Positions 8,755 to 18,614 are shown, counted from the stretch's first letter. The stretch is DNA of 64,000 bases from Adhaeribacter rhizoryzae (GCF_008629685.1 NZ_VWSF01000002.1:62001-126000), one strand, 5' to 3'. Program-made: numbers and translations. Notes: generated from the letters alone by a model not told the origin.

Positions 8755-10482
8755 ATGACCAGATTAATGTTATTCTTTTTTAATATATGGATTTTACTGG
8801 GAGTAACTCCATTAAAAGCTTTAAGCTCTTTCAATTATGTTAAAATTAATCCAAATATATCTAAAATTAATATTTTAGAAGAACCAGAACACCATGAAAT
8901 TATTTATTCAAACAGTTTCTTATTTAAACAAAGGGTATTTACATTAATTTTTCAACAATTACCAGCAACTTCTCAGCCTTTTACAAACAAAGTTATATTA
9001 CAATATAACAGAGAAAAAGAAAGAGGGCATATAATTGGTGGCAATGGATGTCCCCCGTTGACGGAAACACAAGAGATAGGAATAGTTCAAATATGTGCTT
9101 CATTAGTTAAACTTGAGAGAGAGATTTTGGTTACTTCTTTAGTTGAACCTTTAAAAAAAGCTTCCTTGTTTACTAGTGATACAAGTGATTATTTATTAAA
9201 AGATGATGAAAGTATAAATAATCTTTCAAATAAAATTAGAGATGAATTTATTAATTTTCAACAAAATCAATTAAAATTAATTGATGCTCCAATTGCAGGC
9301 ATTATGCAGATAAAAAAAGATGTTTTGTTAGAGGAAATTAATAATTCATTTTTTGGCTCAAAGACAACAGACGAAGTAGAAGAGAAATTCGTTGTAGATT
9401 CTGTTCAAATTCAAGTTGAGGATGGGAATATTACTAATCTTCACGCTTTTGGAAGTTTAGGGAATGAAACTATGATGTTTTATAATCATAGTCCTATTGG
9501 AATATCTAATCGCAATAATATTAATAAATGGTATAAGTCATATTTAGTAGCTAAGAGAAACGATAATAAATACAAAACAATGCATTTGAGTGATTTGTTA
9601 GAATACATTCCTAACCTCACCAGTAGAAGTGATGATTGGAGCCCGGCTGACGGGGTATATGTTTTGAAACCAAATACTTCTAGAGTTGAAAGGACCTTAT
9701 TTAAAGCTGCAAGTAGTAGAATTTTACAAGCAAGGATATATTCTGACTTAATTGGAGTTGATAATGATAGGCCTAATGGGTTAATACAATTAGAAGTTGA
9801 AAAGAAAATAATTATAAATAACACAACTCCTGGAACAAGTTCCTTTATGCGAGTAGGATTCTTAAATTACTTTAAACCAACTTTGTCGATTAATAAGGTT
9901 GAAGAAAAAAATAAAGCTATAAATACTAGATCCGAGTTTCTAGTTAAACCTAAAATTGATGCAATTGAAATAGTAAGCCATATTAATTCTAGTATAGGCC
10001 TTGAAGTTAATGCCGTATCAATCTTTATCCCTGCCTTAAAATCAACTTTACATGTTGATTATGGTGTAAAAATAAACAGAGTTGCATTAGTAGATTCTTC
10101 TTTTGATTCAAGTAATGATACTTATAAGGTATTAGATACTAACTTGAATATACTTGCTCATGGATTGATATTTAAAGCCAGCATTAGACCTGACTCTCGA
10201 TTTGGGGTTGATTTGAAGTTTAGTAGGTCAAGATTAAAGGCAGTCTCAGATGATGTTGAAGTAGTTAAAATTGGAAATACAACATTTGGACAGTTATCAT
10301 CATACGAATTATTAGGATGGGCTAAAATCACAGAAAGTAGTGAATTATTTATACGCCCTCAAATAACTCATTTAGCGAAAAAAGAAGTTAGTAATAAGTC
10401 CTATTTCCAAATGCAAGTTGGGTATCAGTTTGATATCTTTTCAAAAAACAGAGACAAACCACTGATTAAACAGGTTTTTTAA
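8755..10482 (+). CDS. AT-rich exported protein of unknown function, possible C-terminal beta-barrel
   Basis: A 575-residue protein I do not recognise. A signal peptide is likely at about 1-23 (MTRLMLFFFNIWILLGVTPL, cut near KALS). Residues ~80-230 are mixed and partly helical; the C-terminal ~220 residues have alternating hydrophobic strands and end FQMQVGYQFDIF, like the last strands of outer-membrane barrels, so an outer-membrane location is plausible. Base composition is markedly more AT-rich than neighbouring genes, with heavy use of A/T-ending codons (AAT, ATT, TTA), which suggests horizontal origin. The frame is intact and a perfect hairpin terminator follows. It has no operon partner. 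Confidence 0.8.
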   Translation: MTRLMLFFFNIWILLGVTPLKALSSFNYVKINPNISKINILEEPEHHEIIYSNSFLFKQRVFTLIFQQLPATSQPFTNKVILQYNREKERGHIIGGNGCPPLTETQEIGIVQICASLVKLEREILVTSLVEPLKKASLFTSDTSDYLLKDDESINNLSNKIRDEFINFQQNQLKLIDAPIAGIMQIKKDVLLEEINNSFFGSKTTDEVEEKFVVDSVQIQVEDGNITNLHAFGSLGNETMMFYNHSPIGISNRNNINKWYKSYLVAKRNDNKYKTMHLSDLLEYIPNLTSRSDDWSPADGVYVLKPNTSRVERTLFKAASSRILQARIYSDLIGVDNDRPNGLIQLEVEKKIIINNTTPGTSSFMRVGFLNYFKPTLSINKVEEKNKAINTRSEFLVKPKIDAIEIVSHINSSIGLEVNAVSIFIPALKSTLHVDYGVKINRVALVDSSFDSSNDTYKVLDTNLNILAHGLIFKASIRPDSRFGVDLKFSRSRLKAVSDDVEVVKIGNTTFGQLSSYELLGWAKITESSELFIRPQITHLAKKEVSNKSYFQMQVGYQFDIFSKNRDKPLIKQVF

Positions 10483-10493
10483 ATAACAATAAT

Positions 10494-10531
10494 AAAGAAG
10501 CCATTTAAAATTAATTTTAAATGGCTTCTTT
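10494..10531 (+). terminator. perfect 19+19 base hairpin after the AT-rich gene
   Basis: aaagaagccatttaaaatt is followed directly by its exact reverse complement, 12 bases after the stop at 10482. The stem ends in T-rich sequence on both strands, so it could terminate in either direction. Confidence 0.8.
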
Positions 10532-11121
10532 ATCAAACCCTAAATTCTAAAAAGATATAAGAAAAGGTTCCTAAGAATTGATGGAAAAAATTTTATAATA
10601 GAATGAATACCTTAGAAATCAAAATTTAAGTTAAAGAATTATTTTATATCTGTTTAAAATAATGTTTAAGTATTAATCATTTATTTCTGGTTTTTAATAT
10701 TTAGTTTTTAAACTTTAAATACTAATATTCTATTACCTTAATAATCAATTTAGGTGCTCTCTGCCCATCATTAAATACCGAGTAGCTGATTTAATATGAA
10801 TTTTTGAATTAGTCTGATAGTTATTTGAAACTGTTGTGGGTTGTTACTTGCAAGTGTTAAGAAATAAATTTTGATTTGTACATAAATATGCTACCTTTTT
10901 AAAGATGTGCAGTAAAAACCAATATTCCATATTTTACAGGCATAACAGCGTTGAATGGAAAATATTTAGGTTTTCGAGACTGTTCTGTATTTACCTCGCA
11001 TTATTCTAAATTACACCATTTACTGGTACCTGCTTTTATTGTCGATTCAGCCGTGTAGTCTAGGTATAAATCTCCAACTTGCGCCGGTTATGCTGATGAT
11101 TTTAGTGAAGAAGCGAAAAAA
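10532..11121. other. AT-rich intergenic region
   Basis: About 590 bases with no intact gene. The only coding-like fragment is the short minus-strand remnant at 10722-10790. No terminator is evident beyond the methyltransferase stop at 11122. Confidence 0.5.
10722..10790 (-). pseudogene. possible 3'-end remnant of a surface-protein gene
   Basis: The minus strand reads ISYSVFNDGQRAPKLIIKVI, then EY and a TAG stop at 10722-10724. This looks like the final strands of a secreted beta-domain protein. The same frame upstream meets TAA at 10791-10793 and further stops, so nothing intact remains. The call rests only on protein-like composition. Confidence 0.25.
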
Positions 11122-11907
11122 CTAATCCTGAGCCTTGTTATACAACATAAAATGCTGAATAGGTAGAAAATTTTCCCTTTTATAAAGCTTAAAATTATTC
11201 AGTTCCAATTCCTTATTAACTTGGGTTATACTCATTTTATGCAATTCTTTTATTTGTACAGTTGGATCCTCGGCCTGGTACTCTAGTAACAATAATTTGC
11301 CGGTAGGCTTAAGGGCTTTATGGATGGATTGCAGCATTTCCTGTGGGTATTCCAATTCGTGGTACACATCTACCATAATGGCTAAATCAACAGAAGCTTC
11401 GGGTAGGTTAGGAGATTGGTTGCTGCCTTTTATTACTTCTACGTTAGCTAGTCCGAGTTCCTTTTTCCGGTTTTCTAAAGCTGAGATAAATTCATCTTGC
11501 ACTTCTACGGCGTATACTTTGCCCTGTGGTACTTTAGGGGCAATCCGGAAAGTGTAGTAACCGGTGCCTGCGCCAATATCGGCTACTACGCTATTGGGGG
11601 AGAGATTTAATTTGGAAATGGCTAAAGCTACGTTCTCCTCCTGTTGCCGGGTGTTGCGTTCTAGCCACTCGCCACCGGCCGCACTCATTACGTGGGCTAT
11701 TTCACGGCCAAGGTAAACCTTGCCGATGCCATCGGGATGCGGGGTTTTGTAGGTGTAAACTGAATCTGGGTGTTGAGAAACCTGGTTTGTATCTTGATTA
11801 TTGTCAGGTTTGGGTTTAACTTGGCAGCCCAAAAATAAGATTAGTAAAATCAATAGGTTTAAGCGAACAAATTGATGTTGCCGGAAAAATGGTTTTGGAG
11901 GGTTCAT
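11122..11907 (-). CDS. class I SAM-dependent methyltransferase with lipoprotein signal
   Basis: A 261-residue protein. The N-terminus has a hydrophobic segment with a lipobox-like LILFLGC (Cys about residue 28), predicting an exported lipoprotein, then a low-complexity linker. A Rossmann methyltransferase core follows: motif I VVADIGAGTGYYTFRIA, the acidic motif II region VYAVEVQDE, and a post-motif stretch DLAIMVDVYHEL. The C-terminal part (GKLLLLEYQAEDPTVQIKE) resembles small-molecule methyltransferases. A SAM-dependent enzyme on a lipoprotein anchor is unexpected because the periplasm lacks SAM, yet this class recurs in Bacteroidota. The substrate is unknown. It is monocistronic. Confidence 0.82.
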   Translation of the reverse strand: MNPPKPFFRQHQFVRLNLLILLILFLGCQVKPKPDNNQDTNQVSQHPDSVYTYKTPHPDGIGKVYLGREIAHVMSAAGGEWLERNTRQQEENVALAISKLNLSPNSVVADIGAGTGYYTFRIAPKVPQGKVYAVEVQDEFISALENRKKELGLANVEVIKGSNQSPNLPEASVDLAIMVDVYHELEYPQEMLQSIHKALKPTGKLLLLEYQAEDPTVQIKELHKMSITQVNKELELNNFKLYKRENFLPIQHFMLYNKAQD

Positions 11908-12163
11908 GGAAATACTTTAAACAAGAATTTGACTTTTGGATAACTACCATTTCAGGGTTGTATTTGTTTTATTTTGTTTAACGGCTGTTTCCTCCCTAAT
12001 ATTCAAGAAGGTTTCACGCTCCCTTCAAAATAGAAACTAGTACTTTTTTTCTGGCATTGTCCGGAAATATTAGTTAAGAATAGGCATTTTGAATAGTAAA
12101 ATTTTATAGGATAAAATTCAGGACTTGATGCAAAATTCAATTTTTGAAAACTTACCAAAACAA

Positions 12164-12195
12164 AAAAGCCTTTCCGGTATTCCGGAAAGGCTTTT
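12164..12195 (-). terminator. intrinsic terminator of dnaK
   Basis: A strong stem, aaaagcctttccgg with its complement around a short loop, lies 21 bases beyond the dnaK stop. On the minus strand the stem is followed by T residues. Confidence 0.88.
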
Positions 12196-12215
12196 ACAAT
12201 AATTCAGATTATGTA

Positions 12216-14180
12216 TTAACGGTTGCTGCCGTCTACTTCTTCGTAGTCAACGTCGGTTACATTGTCGGTATGGCCTTGGCCCTGACCGTTAGCGCCAGTG
12301 TTACCACCTGGTTGTCCGTTAGCACCTGGCTGCCCGCCGAAGCCGGCATCAGCACCTGGGGCACCGGCACCTTGGGTAGCCGCGTACATTTCCTGCGAAG
12401 CAGCCTGCCAGGCGTTGTTGATGTTAGCCATGGCCGCATCTACTGCCGCTACGTCTTTGCTGCTGTGGGCCGTACGCAGTTGCTCTAAGGCACTCTCAAT
12501 AGCCGTTTTGTTGCCAGCCGATAATTTATCGCCGTACTCTTTCAACTGTTTCTCGGTCTGGAAGATCATGGAGTCGGCCTGGTTCAGCTTGTCAATGCGC
12601 ACGCGCTCGGTTTTATCGGCTTCTTCGTTGGCCTTGGCTTCGTTGCGCATCCGCTCAATTTCAGCTTCAGATAAACCAGAAGACGCTTCGATCCGGATTT
12701 TCTGCTCTTTACCAGTTGCCTTATCTTTAGCCGTTACGTGCAGGATACCGTTGGCATCAATATCGAAAATTACTTCGATTTGGGGCACACCGCGCGGAGC
12801 AGGTGGAATACCATCTAAGTGGAAACGACCAATGGTGCGGTTATCGCGGGCCATCGAACGTTCACCCTGCAACACGTGAATTTCTACAGACGGCTGGTTA
12901 TCAGAAGCCGTCGAGAATGTTTCGGATTTTTTGGTCGGGATGGTTGTGTTCGACTCGATTAATTTGGTCATCACGCCACCCATGGTTTCGATACCTAAAG
13001 AAAGTGGTGTTACGTCTAAGAGCAACACATCTTTTACTTCACCGGTTAATACACCACCCTGAATAGCGGCACCAATGGCCACTACCTCATCGGGGTTAAC
13101 ACCTTTAGAAGGTTTCTTACCGAAGAATTTTTCTACTTCTTCCTGAATACGCGGAATACGGGTAGAACCACCTACCAGAATTACTTCGTCGATATCGTTC
13201 GCAGACAAGCCGGCATCCTGTAAAGCTTTGCGGCAAGGTTCCATCGAACGACGAATCAGGCTATCGGCCAATTGTTCGAATTTAGCACGGCTTAATTTAC
13301 GCACCAAGTGTTTTGGACCAGTTTGGGTAGCCGTAATATACGGCAGGTTAATTTCGGTTTCGGTTGAGCTGGATAACTCAATTTTAGCTTTTTCAGCGGC
13401 TTCTTTTAAACGCTGCAAGGCCATTGGGTCTTTGCGCAGGTCCATGTTTTCTTCGCTCTGGAACTCCTGGGCCAACCACGCAATAATTACCTGGTCAAAG
13501 TCGTCACCACCCAGGTGGGTATCACCGTTGGTAGATAATACTTCAAAAACGCCGTCGCCTAATTCCAGGATAGAAATATCGAAAGTACCGCCACCTAAGT
13601 CGTAAACGGCAATTTTTTGGTCTTTATGTTTTTTGTCCAGACCGTAGGCCAGAGCGGCAGCGGTTGGCTCGTTTATGATACGCTTTACATCTAAACCCGC
13701 AATTGCACCGGCTTCTTTCGTTGCTTGGCGCTGGGCATCGTTAAAGTAAGCTGGTACGGTAATAACCGCTTCGGTTACGGTAGTACCCAAATAATCTTCG
13801 GCAGTCTGCTTCATTTTCTGCAGTACCATAGCCGAAATTTCTTGTGGCGTAAACTGGCGGTCACCAATTTTTACGCGAACGGTATTATTGCTACCGCTTT
13901 CAACATTATAAGAAACGTGCTGGGTTTCGCCGGTTACTTCAGAGAAGCCACGACCCATAAAACGCTTGATAGAAGCAATTGTATTTTGTGGGTTGGTAAT
14001 TGCCTGGCGTTTTGCCGGATCACCTACCTTGCGCTCACCGTTCCCGTTGTCCAGGAAAGCCACAATAGAAGGTGTGGTTCTGCGGCCTTCGCTGTTTGGT
14101 ATTACCACTGGTTCGTTACCTTCCATTACGGCAACGCACGAGTTGGTCGTACCTAAGTCAATTCCTATTATTTTTCCCAT
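12216..14180 (-). CDS. dnaK: DnaK, Hsp70 chaperone
   Basis: A 654-residue Hsp70 that folds and protects cytosolic proteins through ATP-driven cycles with DnaJ and GrpE. The nucleotide-binding domain (about 1-385) shows [17 protein letters not shown], the [13 protein letters not shown] phosphate loop and the linker [19 protein letters not shown]. The substrate-binding domain and helical lid follow, then a Gly/Ala/Gln-rich tail ending [15 protein letters not shown], close to the EEVD-like ending of bacterial DnaK. Full length and intact. Neither dnaJ nor grpE is adjacent. A sigma-54-like promoter and a dyad lie upstream, and an intrinsic terminator follows. Confidence 0.98.
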   Translation of the reverse strand: MGKIIGIDLGTTNSCVAVMEGNEPVVIPNSEGRRTTPSIVAFLDNGNGERKVGDPAKRQAITNPQNTIASIKRFMGRGFSEVTGETQHVSYNVESGSNNTVRVKIGDRQFTPQEISAMVLQKMKQTAEDYLGTTVTEAVITVPAYFNDAQRQATKEAGAIAGLDVKRIINEPTAAALAYGLDKKHKDQKIAVYDLGGGTFDISILELGDGVFEVLSTNGDTHLGGDDFDQVIIAWLAQEFQSEENMDLRKDPMALQRLKEAAEKAKIELSSSTETEINLPYITATQTGPKHLVRKLSRAKFEQLADSLIRRSMEPCRKALQDAGLSANDIDEVILVGGSTRIPRIQEEVEKFFGKKPSKGVNPDEVVAIGAAIQGGVLTGEVKDVLLLDVTPLSLGIETMGGVMTKLIESNTTIPTKKSETFSTASDNQPSVEIHVLQGERSMARDNRTIGRFHLDGIPPAPRGVPQIEVIFDIDANGILHVTAKDKATGKEQKIRIEASSGLSEAEIERMRNEAKANEEADKTERVRIDKLNQADSMIFQTEKQLKEYGDKLSAGNKTAIESALEQLRTAHSSKDVAAVDAAMANINNAWQAASQEMYAATQGAGAPGADAGFGGQPGANGQPGGNTGANGQGQGHTDNVTDVDYEEVDGSNR

Positions 14181-14232
14181 TATCTATATTATTTTAAGTT
14201 AGGTTTCACAGTTTTATTAACTACCGGGTTTA

Positions 14233-14249
14233 TAACAAGCTATGTGCCA
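14233..14249 (-). promoter_or_regulatory. sigma-54-like -24/-12 element upstream of dnaK
   Basis: The minus strand reads TGGCAC-ATAGC-TTGTTA (14249 down to 14233), which matches the sigma-54 pattern TGGCAC-N5-TTGC except for T instead of C at the -12 box. It lies 53-69 bases before the dnaK ATG. The perfect dyad gtgaca-gat-tgtcac at 14272-14286 sits about 23 bases further upstream, where an activator could bind. This is read by eye and untested. Confidence 0.45.
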
Positions 14250-14572
14250 TTGCTCCAAAAAGGCCTTTTCTGTGACAGATTGTCACGATGCGGCAGACTA
14301 TAAAATTGTATTTCTGCCGAAGCTGCCTGTTAATTACATTCTCTTTATTTTGCTTTTCCTTTTCTGGCAGAAAAGTCTTTTTTGTACCAGCCTTAAGGGA
14401 ATAATGTTGCGGAGCCGGCGAATAAATAAACTTATTAGCGGCTTTTATGAAAGGTTAATAGGTAATAATTTCCCTGTTTTACTTGTTGATTAGGTCCTGA
14501 TTTTTCCCGGATCTACCGCTGTTCTGGGAGTTCCTGAATAATTATGTACTGGTAAAAACATTACGATGCTGG

Positions 14573-14692
14573 CGCGAGCGTCCCGCTCGTGACTATATTA
14601 ATCAGGCCTCTGGCTTATGTAATAAATATGTTTTATTTTAATATTTACGCGGCTAGAGGCCGGAAGAAGAAATCACGAGCGGGACGCTCGCG
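14573..14692. repeat. palindromic intergenic element, copy A (3' of rluE)
   Basis: The outer arms cgcgagcgtcccgctcgtga (14573-14592) and their exact complement (14673-14692) enclose a weaker inner pair around aggcctctggc and gctagaggccg. The same organisation and sequence recur at 42094-42222, so it is a dispersed family. It begins 40 bases beyond the rluE stop and could fold as a long hairpin in that transcript. The rest of 14287-14731 shows no gene. Confidence 0.8.
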
Positions 14693-14731
14693 ATAGGGAA
14701 GGAGAATTTTGGGTAATATTACGATTACATG

Positions 14732-15304
14732 TTACCTCATTCCGGAACGGAGCGCGTGGACTTCGGTAGGAGAGAGGGAACGGTACTGACCGGGGGCTAA
14801 ACCGGTTAAAGTTAGAGAGCCAATGCTGAAGCGGATAAGGCGTAAGGTCGGGAAACCAACGGCCGCGGTCATTTTGCGCACCTGGCGATTCATGCCTTGG
14901 GTTAATTTTAGCTCTATCCAACTCGTCGGGATATTTTGGCGGAACCGAATGGGTTTGGTGCGTTCCCAAACCTGAGGCTCTTCGGTTAACAACCGGGCTT
15001 TGGCAGGGGCAGTTTTAATATTTTTGATATATACGCCGGCCCGCAAGTTGGCCAAAGCTTCTTCGGTGGGAATGCCTTCTACCTGCGCCCAGTAAGTTTT
15101 TTCGATTTTAAATTTAGGGTTAGAGAGGCGGTGCTGGAGAATATTGTCATCAGTTAATAAAACCAAACCTTCGCTGTCGTAATCCAAACGGCCTACCGGG
15201 TATATATTGGGTATCGGTACAAAGTCTTTTAATGTGGCCCGACCGTTCTCATCGGTAAATTGGGTGAGTACTTCGAAAGGTTTGTTTAATAAGATGTATT
15301 GCAT
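14732..15304 (-). CDS. rluE: rRNA large-subunit pseudouridine synthase E-like
   Basis: A 190-residue pseudouridine synthase of the RsuA/RluB/E/F family. The catalytic signature [16 protein letters not shown] is present with the nucleophilic Asp at residue 41; [12 protein letters not shown] and [10 protein letters not shown] are the other family motifs. There is no N-terminal S4 domain and the size fits RluE, which in E. coli modifies U2457 of 23S rRNA, so the target here is inferred from family. It is monocistronic, with a large palindromic repeat immediately 3'. Confidence 0.9.
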   Translation of the reverse strand: MQYILLNKPFEVLTQFTDENGRATLKDFVPIPNIYPVGRLDYDSEGLVLLTDDNILQHRLSNPKFKIEKTYWAQVEGIPTEEALANLRAGVYIKNIKTAPAKARLLTEEPQVWERTKPIRFRQNIPTSWIELKLTQGMNRQVRKMTAAVGFPTLRLIRFSIGSLTLTGLAPGQYRSLSPTEVHALRSGMR

Positions 15305-15569
15305 GTATTTATTTTATGGCCGATAAGCCACAATTGTTGGCGCCAATTTAGCGGAGCGTAACTGGTGTCTGTTTATGACAGGAAGTTTTTAACTTCCGGC
15401 AGTTGGAGACTTCTTTTTATTTATTTCTAATAGCAGAAAGTGACGCGAGTGGTAGTTCTATATTCTAATTTAAATTTCCTTGTTGCTGCCGCCCTTGAAT
15501 CAGCAAAATAGGTTCCTCCTGAATGACAATATTTAGTGAATTACCACTTAGTAAATATTATGTATTGCC

Positions 15570-17654
15570 TTAATAACTGCCGTGGTATTTGCGTAGCGTC
15601 CATTCAACGGAAACAAGTAGTAAAAGCACAAAGAACAGCCATTTAAGGTTTACCAGGTCTTCGAGTTTTTCATTCGGGTAAATAATATTTTTATAATCGG
15701 CTTTTAAGATGTCGGCTTGTAGCTGCTCCAGTTGATTTGGGTAATAAAGACGACTGTTGGTTTTCTGGGCCAGTTGGAAAAGCAGATTATGGTCGGCGAG
15801 GGCGTTTAACGCTTCGAGTTGGAGTTCCTGCACTACAAACTGGCCGCGGTCTTGTTCAGTTTTACCTTCTATAGTAGTACTGGCCACGTAAGAATATACG
15901 CCGCCCGGTAAGTTGCCAATATTTAAGCCCGAAAAGCCTTCTCCGTTGTTGAAACTAAACGTACGGCTTTTGTTCTTCTCGTCGGTAATGCGCAGGTTAA
16001 TTTCCTGACCATAAATGCGTTCGTAAATGGCGTTGTACACTTCGGCTTCAAACCGGATATCGTCGGTTACATAATATTCGTCCTGCACCGGGTACACATT
16101 CAGACGTTTTTTGTTTTGCTGGGCCGTAAGGAGTTGCACCGTACTTACCATTAATTTATCGAATATGGCCGGGTTCTCGGTGGCGGCTCCTTCCGTTATC
16201 CGCCATTGCCAAATGCCTTCGGCGAGCAGGGTAGCGGTGTGTTTCTGGTTTTTAACCGAAGCCGCTAATAATGGTTTGGTGGTTTTTACCCGACCTACTT
16301 GTTGCAATAATATTACTTCCGTGCCCGGCGAAATATTAAAATCGGCAAAAGGCACATCGGCGGGCGGGTATTTCTCGAAAGCAGTAGAAGTGGTTTGGTC
16401 GATTTGGAATTTCCGGAAAGAAGCATTTAAAACAGGCGTAACTTCATCGGTTTGCACGCCCCGGCGGTTAATGGTAAGACCCGTACCCAACTGGTTATAA
16501 GCCGCCAAATCGGTTTGGGAACCCACAATGTACAAAGACGGAATATTTTTTTGTCGTACATACGCCAGCGCTTCGTTATTCGCCGATAAGCGCGAAGGCA
16601 ATTGGTGCAACACCGCTACATCGTATTTTTCGGGTTTAAACGGCATAATGCCCGGAATATACAAAACCGTTTCGAAGTTGTCGTTGGTTTGAATAGCGGC
16701 CCGAATGGCCCGGATATCGGGGTGCGGCGCGGCAGCGGCAATGAGTACGGTTAACTTACCTTTAATAATATCGAGGTAAGCGTGTTTCGTATTATTCAGA
16801 GTCGAGAACTCGCCTTTCTGCGGTAAAGCTTCTATTTCGTAGTGCTTTTTGCCGGGTGCGGTGGCCGTTAAGGTAAACTCCGCGCGGGTAGGCTGACCGT
16901 CCTGGCGGAGGGTAATATTTTTGCGATCTAATATTTTGCCGTTTTCTTTTAAGAGTACGGTGGCCGCATTGCCTTTAAAACCTTCGTGCTGGATTTCGGC
17001 GACTACCGGAAATTTATTGCCGCTGTAAGCGATTTTGTTGTACAACACCGAACTAACCGTAATATCTTTCTTCGCTACGGTATCGCCTACGGCAACCGGG
17101 TACACAGTAAAATTGAAATCAGAATAAGTAGGCGATTTTCCTTTGTTAATAATGCCATCAGATAACAGCACCACGCCGGCTAAGTTGCGGCTTTCATAAA
17201 CGGCCTGCACGTGGCCCAGCAGTTCATCCAGGTTAGTAGTGGGGTTATCGAATTTTACTTCGGAGGGCTTGGCTTTATTTTTATTTAAATCGAGGGTTTG
17301 AAATTCTACCCGAAAATCTTCATCTGCTAAGGATGCAGCCAGTTTTTCTAAGTCCTGCGAAGTTTTAGTTAAGGTATTTTTATTCGTGTAAAGGCCTACC
17401 GATTGCGAGTTATCGAGAGCTACTACAATGGTGGGCTTTTCGGCGGTGTTGGTGATGGCTTTCAGGTAAGGCCCCAGCAGCAAAAAGCACAAAAAGCTTA
17501 CCACCGCAAACCGGAGGAAAGCTAACAAATAATTTAGTTTGGCCGACCAGGGTGCCTTGCGGGCGTACAAAGCCCAACTGTACAGGGCTCCCACCACCAG
17601 GCAAACCAATACTAGCCACGGCGAATAAGCAGTAAGAAGTTTAAATTGACTCAA
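15570..17654 (-). CDS. VWA-like membrane protein (BatA-type / glutamine-amidotransferase-like domains)
   Basis: A 694-residue inner-membrane protein. Two hydrophobic helices lie at about 8-27 and 38-63, followed by a von Willebrand A-like region starting TIVVALDNSQSVGL (a DxSxS-type MIDAS) with AGVVLLSDGIINKG. A central section with DVAVLHQLPS and IPSLYIVGSQTDLAA resembles a degenerate class I amidotransferase fold. Ig-like segments follow and a final membrane helix sits near residue 675 (NLKWLFFVLLLLVSVEW). Such proteins are common in Bacteroidota; their function is unknown. The start codon is TTG and no ATG is available in frame after the upstream stop. Confidence 0.75.
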   Translation of the reverse strand: MSQFKLLTAYSPWLVLVCLVVGALYSWALYARKAPWSAKLNYLLAFLRFAVVSFLCFLLLGPYLKAITNTAEKPTIVVALDNSQSVGLYTNKNTLTKTSQDLEKLAASLADEDFRVEFQTLDLNKNKAKPSEVKFDNPTTNLDELLGHVQAVYESRNLAGVVLLSDGIINKGKSPTYSDFNFTVYPVAVGDTVAKKDITVSSVLYNKIAYSGNKFPVVAEIQHEGFKGNAATVLLKENGKILDRKNITLRQDGQPTRAEFTLTATAPGKKHYEIEALPQKGEFSTLNNTKHAYLDIIKGKLTVLIAAAAPHPDIRAIRAAIQTNDNFETVLYIPGIMPFKPEKYDVAVLHQLPSRLSANNEALAYVRQKNIPSLYIVGSQTDLAAYNQLGTGLTINRRGVQTDEVTPVLNASFRKFQIDQTTSTAFEKYPPADVPFADFNISPGTEVILLQQVGRVKTTKPLLAASVKNQKHTATLLAEGIWQWRITEGAATENPAIFDKLMVSTVQLLTAQQNKKRLNVYPVQDEYYVTDDIRFEAEVYNAIYERIYGQEINLRITDEKNKSRTFSFNNGEGFSGLNIGNLPGGVYSYVASTTIEGKTEQDRGQFVVQELQLEALNALADHNLLFQLAQKTNSRLYYPNQLEQLQADILKADYKNIIYPNEKLEDLVNLKWLFFVLLLLVSVEWTLRKYHGSY

Positions 17655-17748
17655 GTTTCGTGATGCGTTAGACGTTCCTCGTTATTCGAAAATAAGCAAT
17701 ATTATTTAAACGGTTTAACAGTTTAAATAATATTTGGTTTTGGATAAT

Positions 17749-17783
17749 AAAAATAGCGTAAGGTTTAATCTTACGCTATTTTT
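17749..17783 (-). terminator. intrinsic terminator of fabG
   Basis: The stem aaaaatagcgtaag with its exact complement around an 7-base loop lies 81 bases beyond the fabG stop. T-runs on both sides make it usable in both directions, but only fabG transcribes into it. Confidence 0.85.
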
Positions 17784-17863
17784 AAAAACTATATGTTGTA
17801 TTTCCGGAATATATTTTAAACACTACAAACCGGATAACGACCAACGCTTAACGAACTACGAAA

Positions 17864-18610
17864 CTACGTCAGCATGCCGCCATCTACCTGAATAACCTGG
17901 CCGGAGATGTATGCTGATAAATCGGAAGCGAGGAATACGGTAGTGTTGGCTACGTCTTCGGGAGTGCCGCCGCGGCGCAACGGAATCGCCTTTTTCCATT
18001 CTTCTACTACCGCCGCATCCAGTTCGCCGGTCATTTCGGTTTCGATGAATCCGGGCGCAATGGCGTTGCTGCGAATATTACGGGAGCCTAACTCCAGGGC
18101 TACTGATTTGGTTAAGCCAATAATACCGGCTTTGGAAGCCGCATAATTTACCTGGCCGGCGTTGCCTTTGATGCCCACTACCGAAGTCATGTTAATAATA
18201 GAACCACTTTTCTGGCGCATCATCGGTTTGGTAGCAGCTTTGGTGAGGTTAAAAACCGATTTCAAATTGGTGTTGATAACGCTATCCCACTGCTCTTCGG
18301 TCATGCGCATCAGCAATCCGTCGCGGGTAATACCGGCATTATTTACCAGAATATCCAGGCGGCCAAATTCTTTTACTACATCTTCTACCAGCTTTTCGGC
18401 CTGGGCAAAATCCGAAGCATCGGAGCGGTAACCTTTTACTTTGGTGCCGCCGGCGGCTAGTTCCTGTTCCAGGGCCTGACCTTTCTCTACACTTGATAAA
18501 TACGTAAACGCAACCTGCGCGCCCATTTCTACAAATTTTTGGGCAATGGCCCGCCCAATTCCTTTAGACGCGCCGGTGATTAATGCTATTTTTCCTTCGA
18601 GTAGTTTCAT
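17864..18610 (-). CDS. fabG: FabG, 3-oxoacyl-[acyl-carrier-protein] reductase
   Basis: A 248-residue short-chain dehydrogenase that reduces 3-oxoacyl-ACP with NADPH in fatty acid elongation. It shows the cofactor motif TGASKGIG (about 12-19), NNAG (90-93) and the catalytic Ser143, Tyr156 and Lys160 (YAASK), and ends SGQVIQVDGGMLT as is typical of FabG. The start is placed at MKLLEGK (18610); the open frame runs 27 codons further upstream but that part has no family similarity and covers the promoter. No other fatty-acid gene is adjacent. Confidence 0.94.
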   Translation of the reverse strand: MKLLEGKIALITGASKGIGRAIAQKFVEMGAQVAFTYLSSVEKGQALEQELAAGGTKVKGYRSDASDFAQAEKLVEDVVKEFGRLDILVNNAGITRDGLLMRMTEEQWDSVINTNLKSVFNLTKAATKPMMRQKSGSIINMTSVVGIKGNAGQVNYAASKAGIIGLTKSVALELGSRNIRSNAIAPGFIETEMTGELDAAVVEEWKKAIPLRRGGTPEDVANTTVFLASDLSAYISGQVIQVDGGMLT

Positions 18611-18614
18611 GCGC

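Noticed and set aside
12298-12879. Open frame antisense to dnaK
   Set aside because: Composition follows from the codon use of dnaK on the opposite strand; no independent evidence for a gene.
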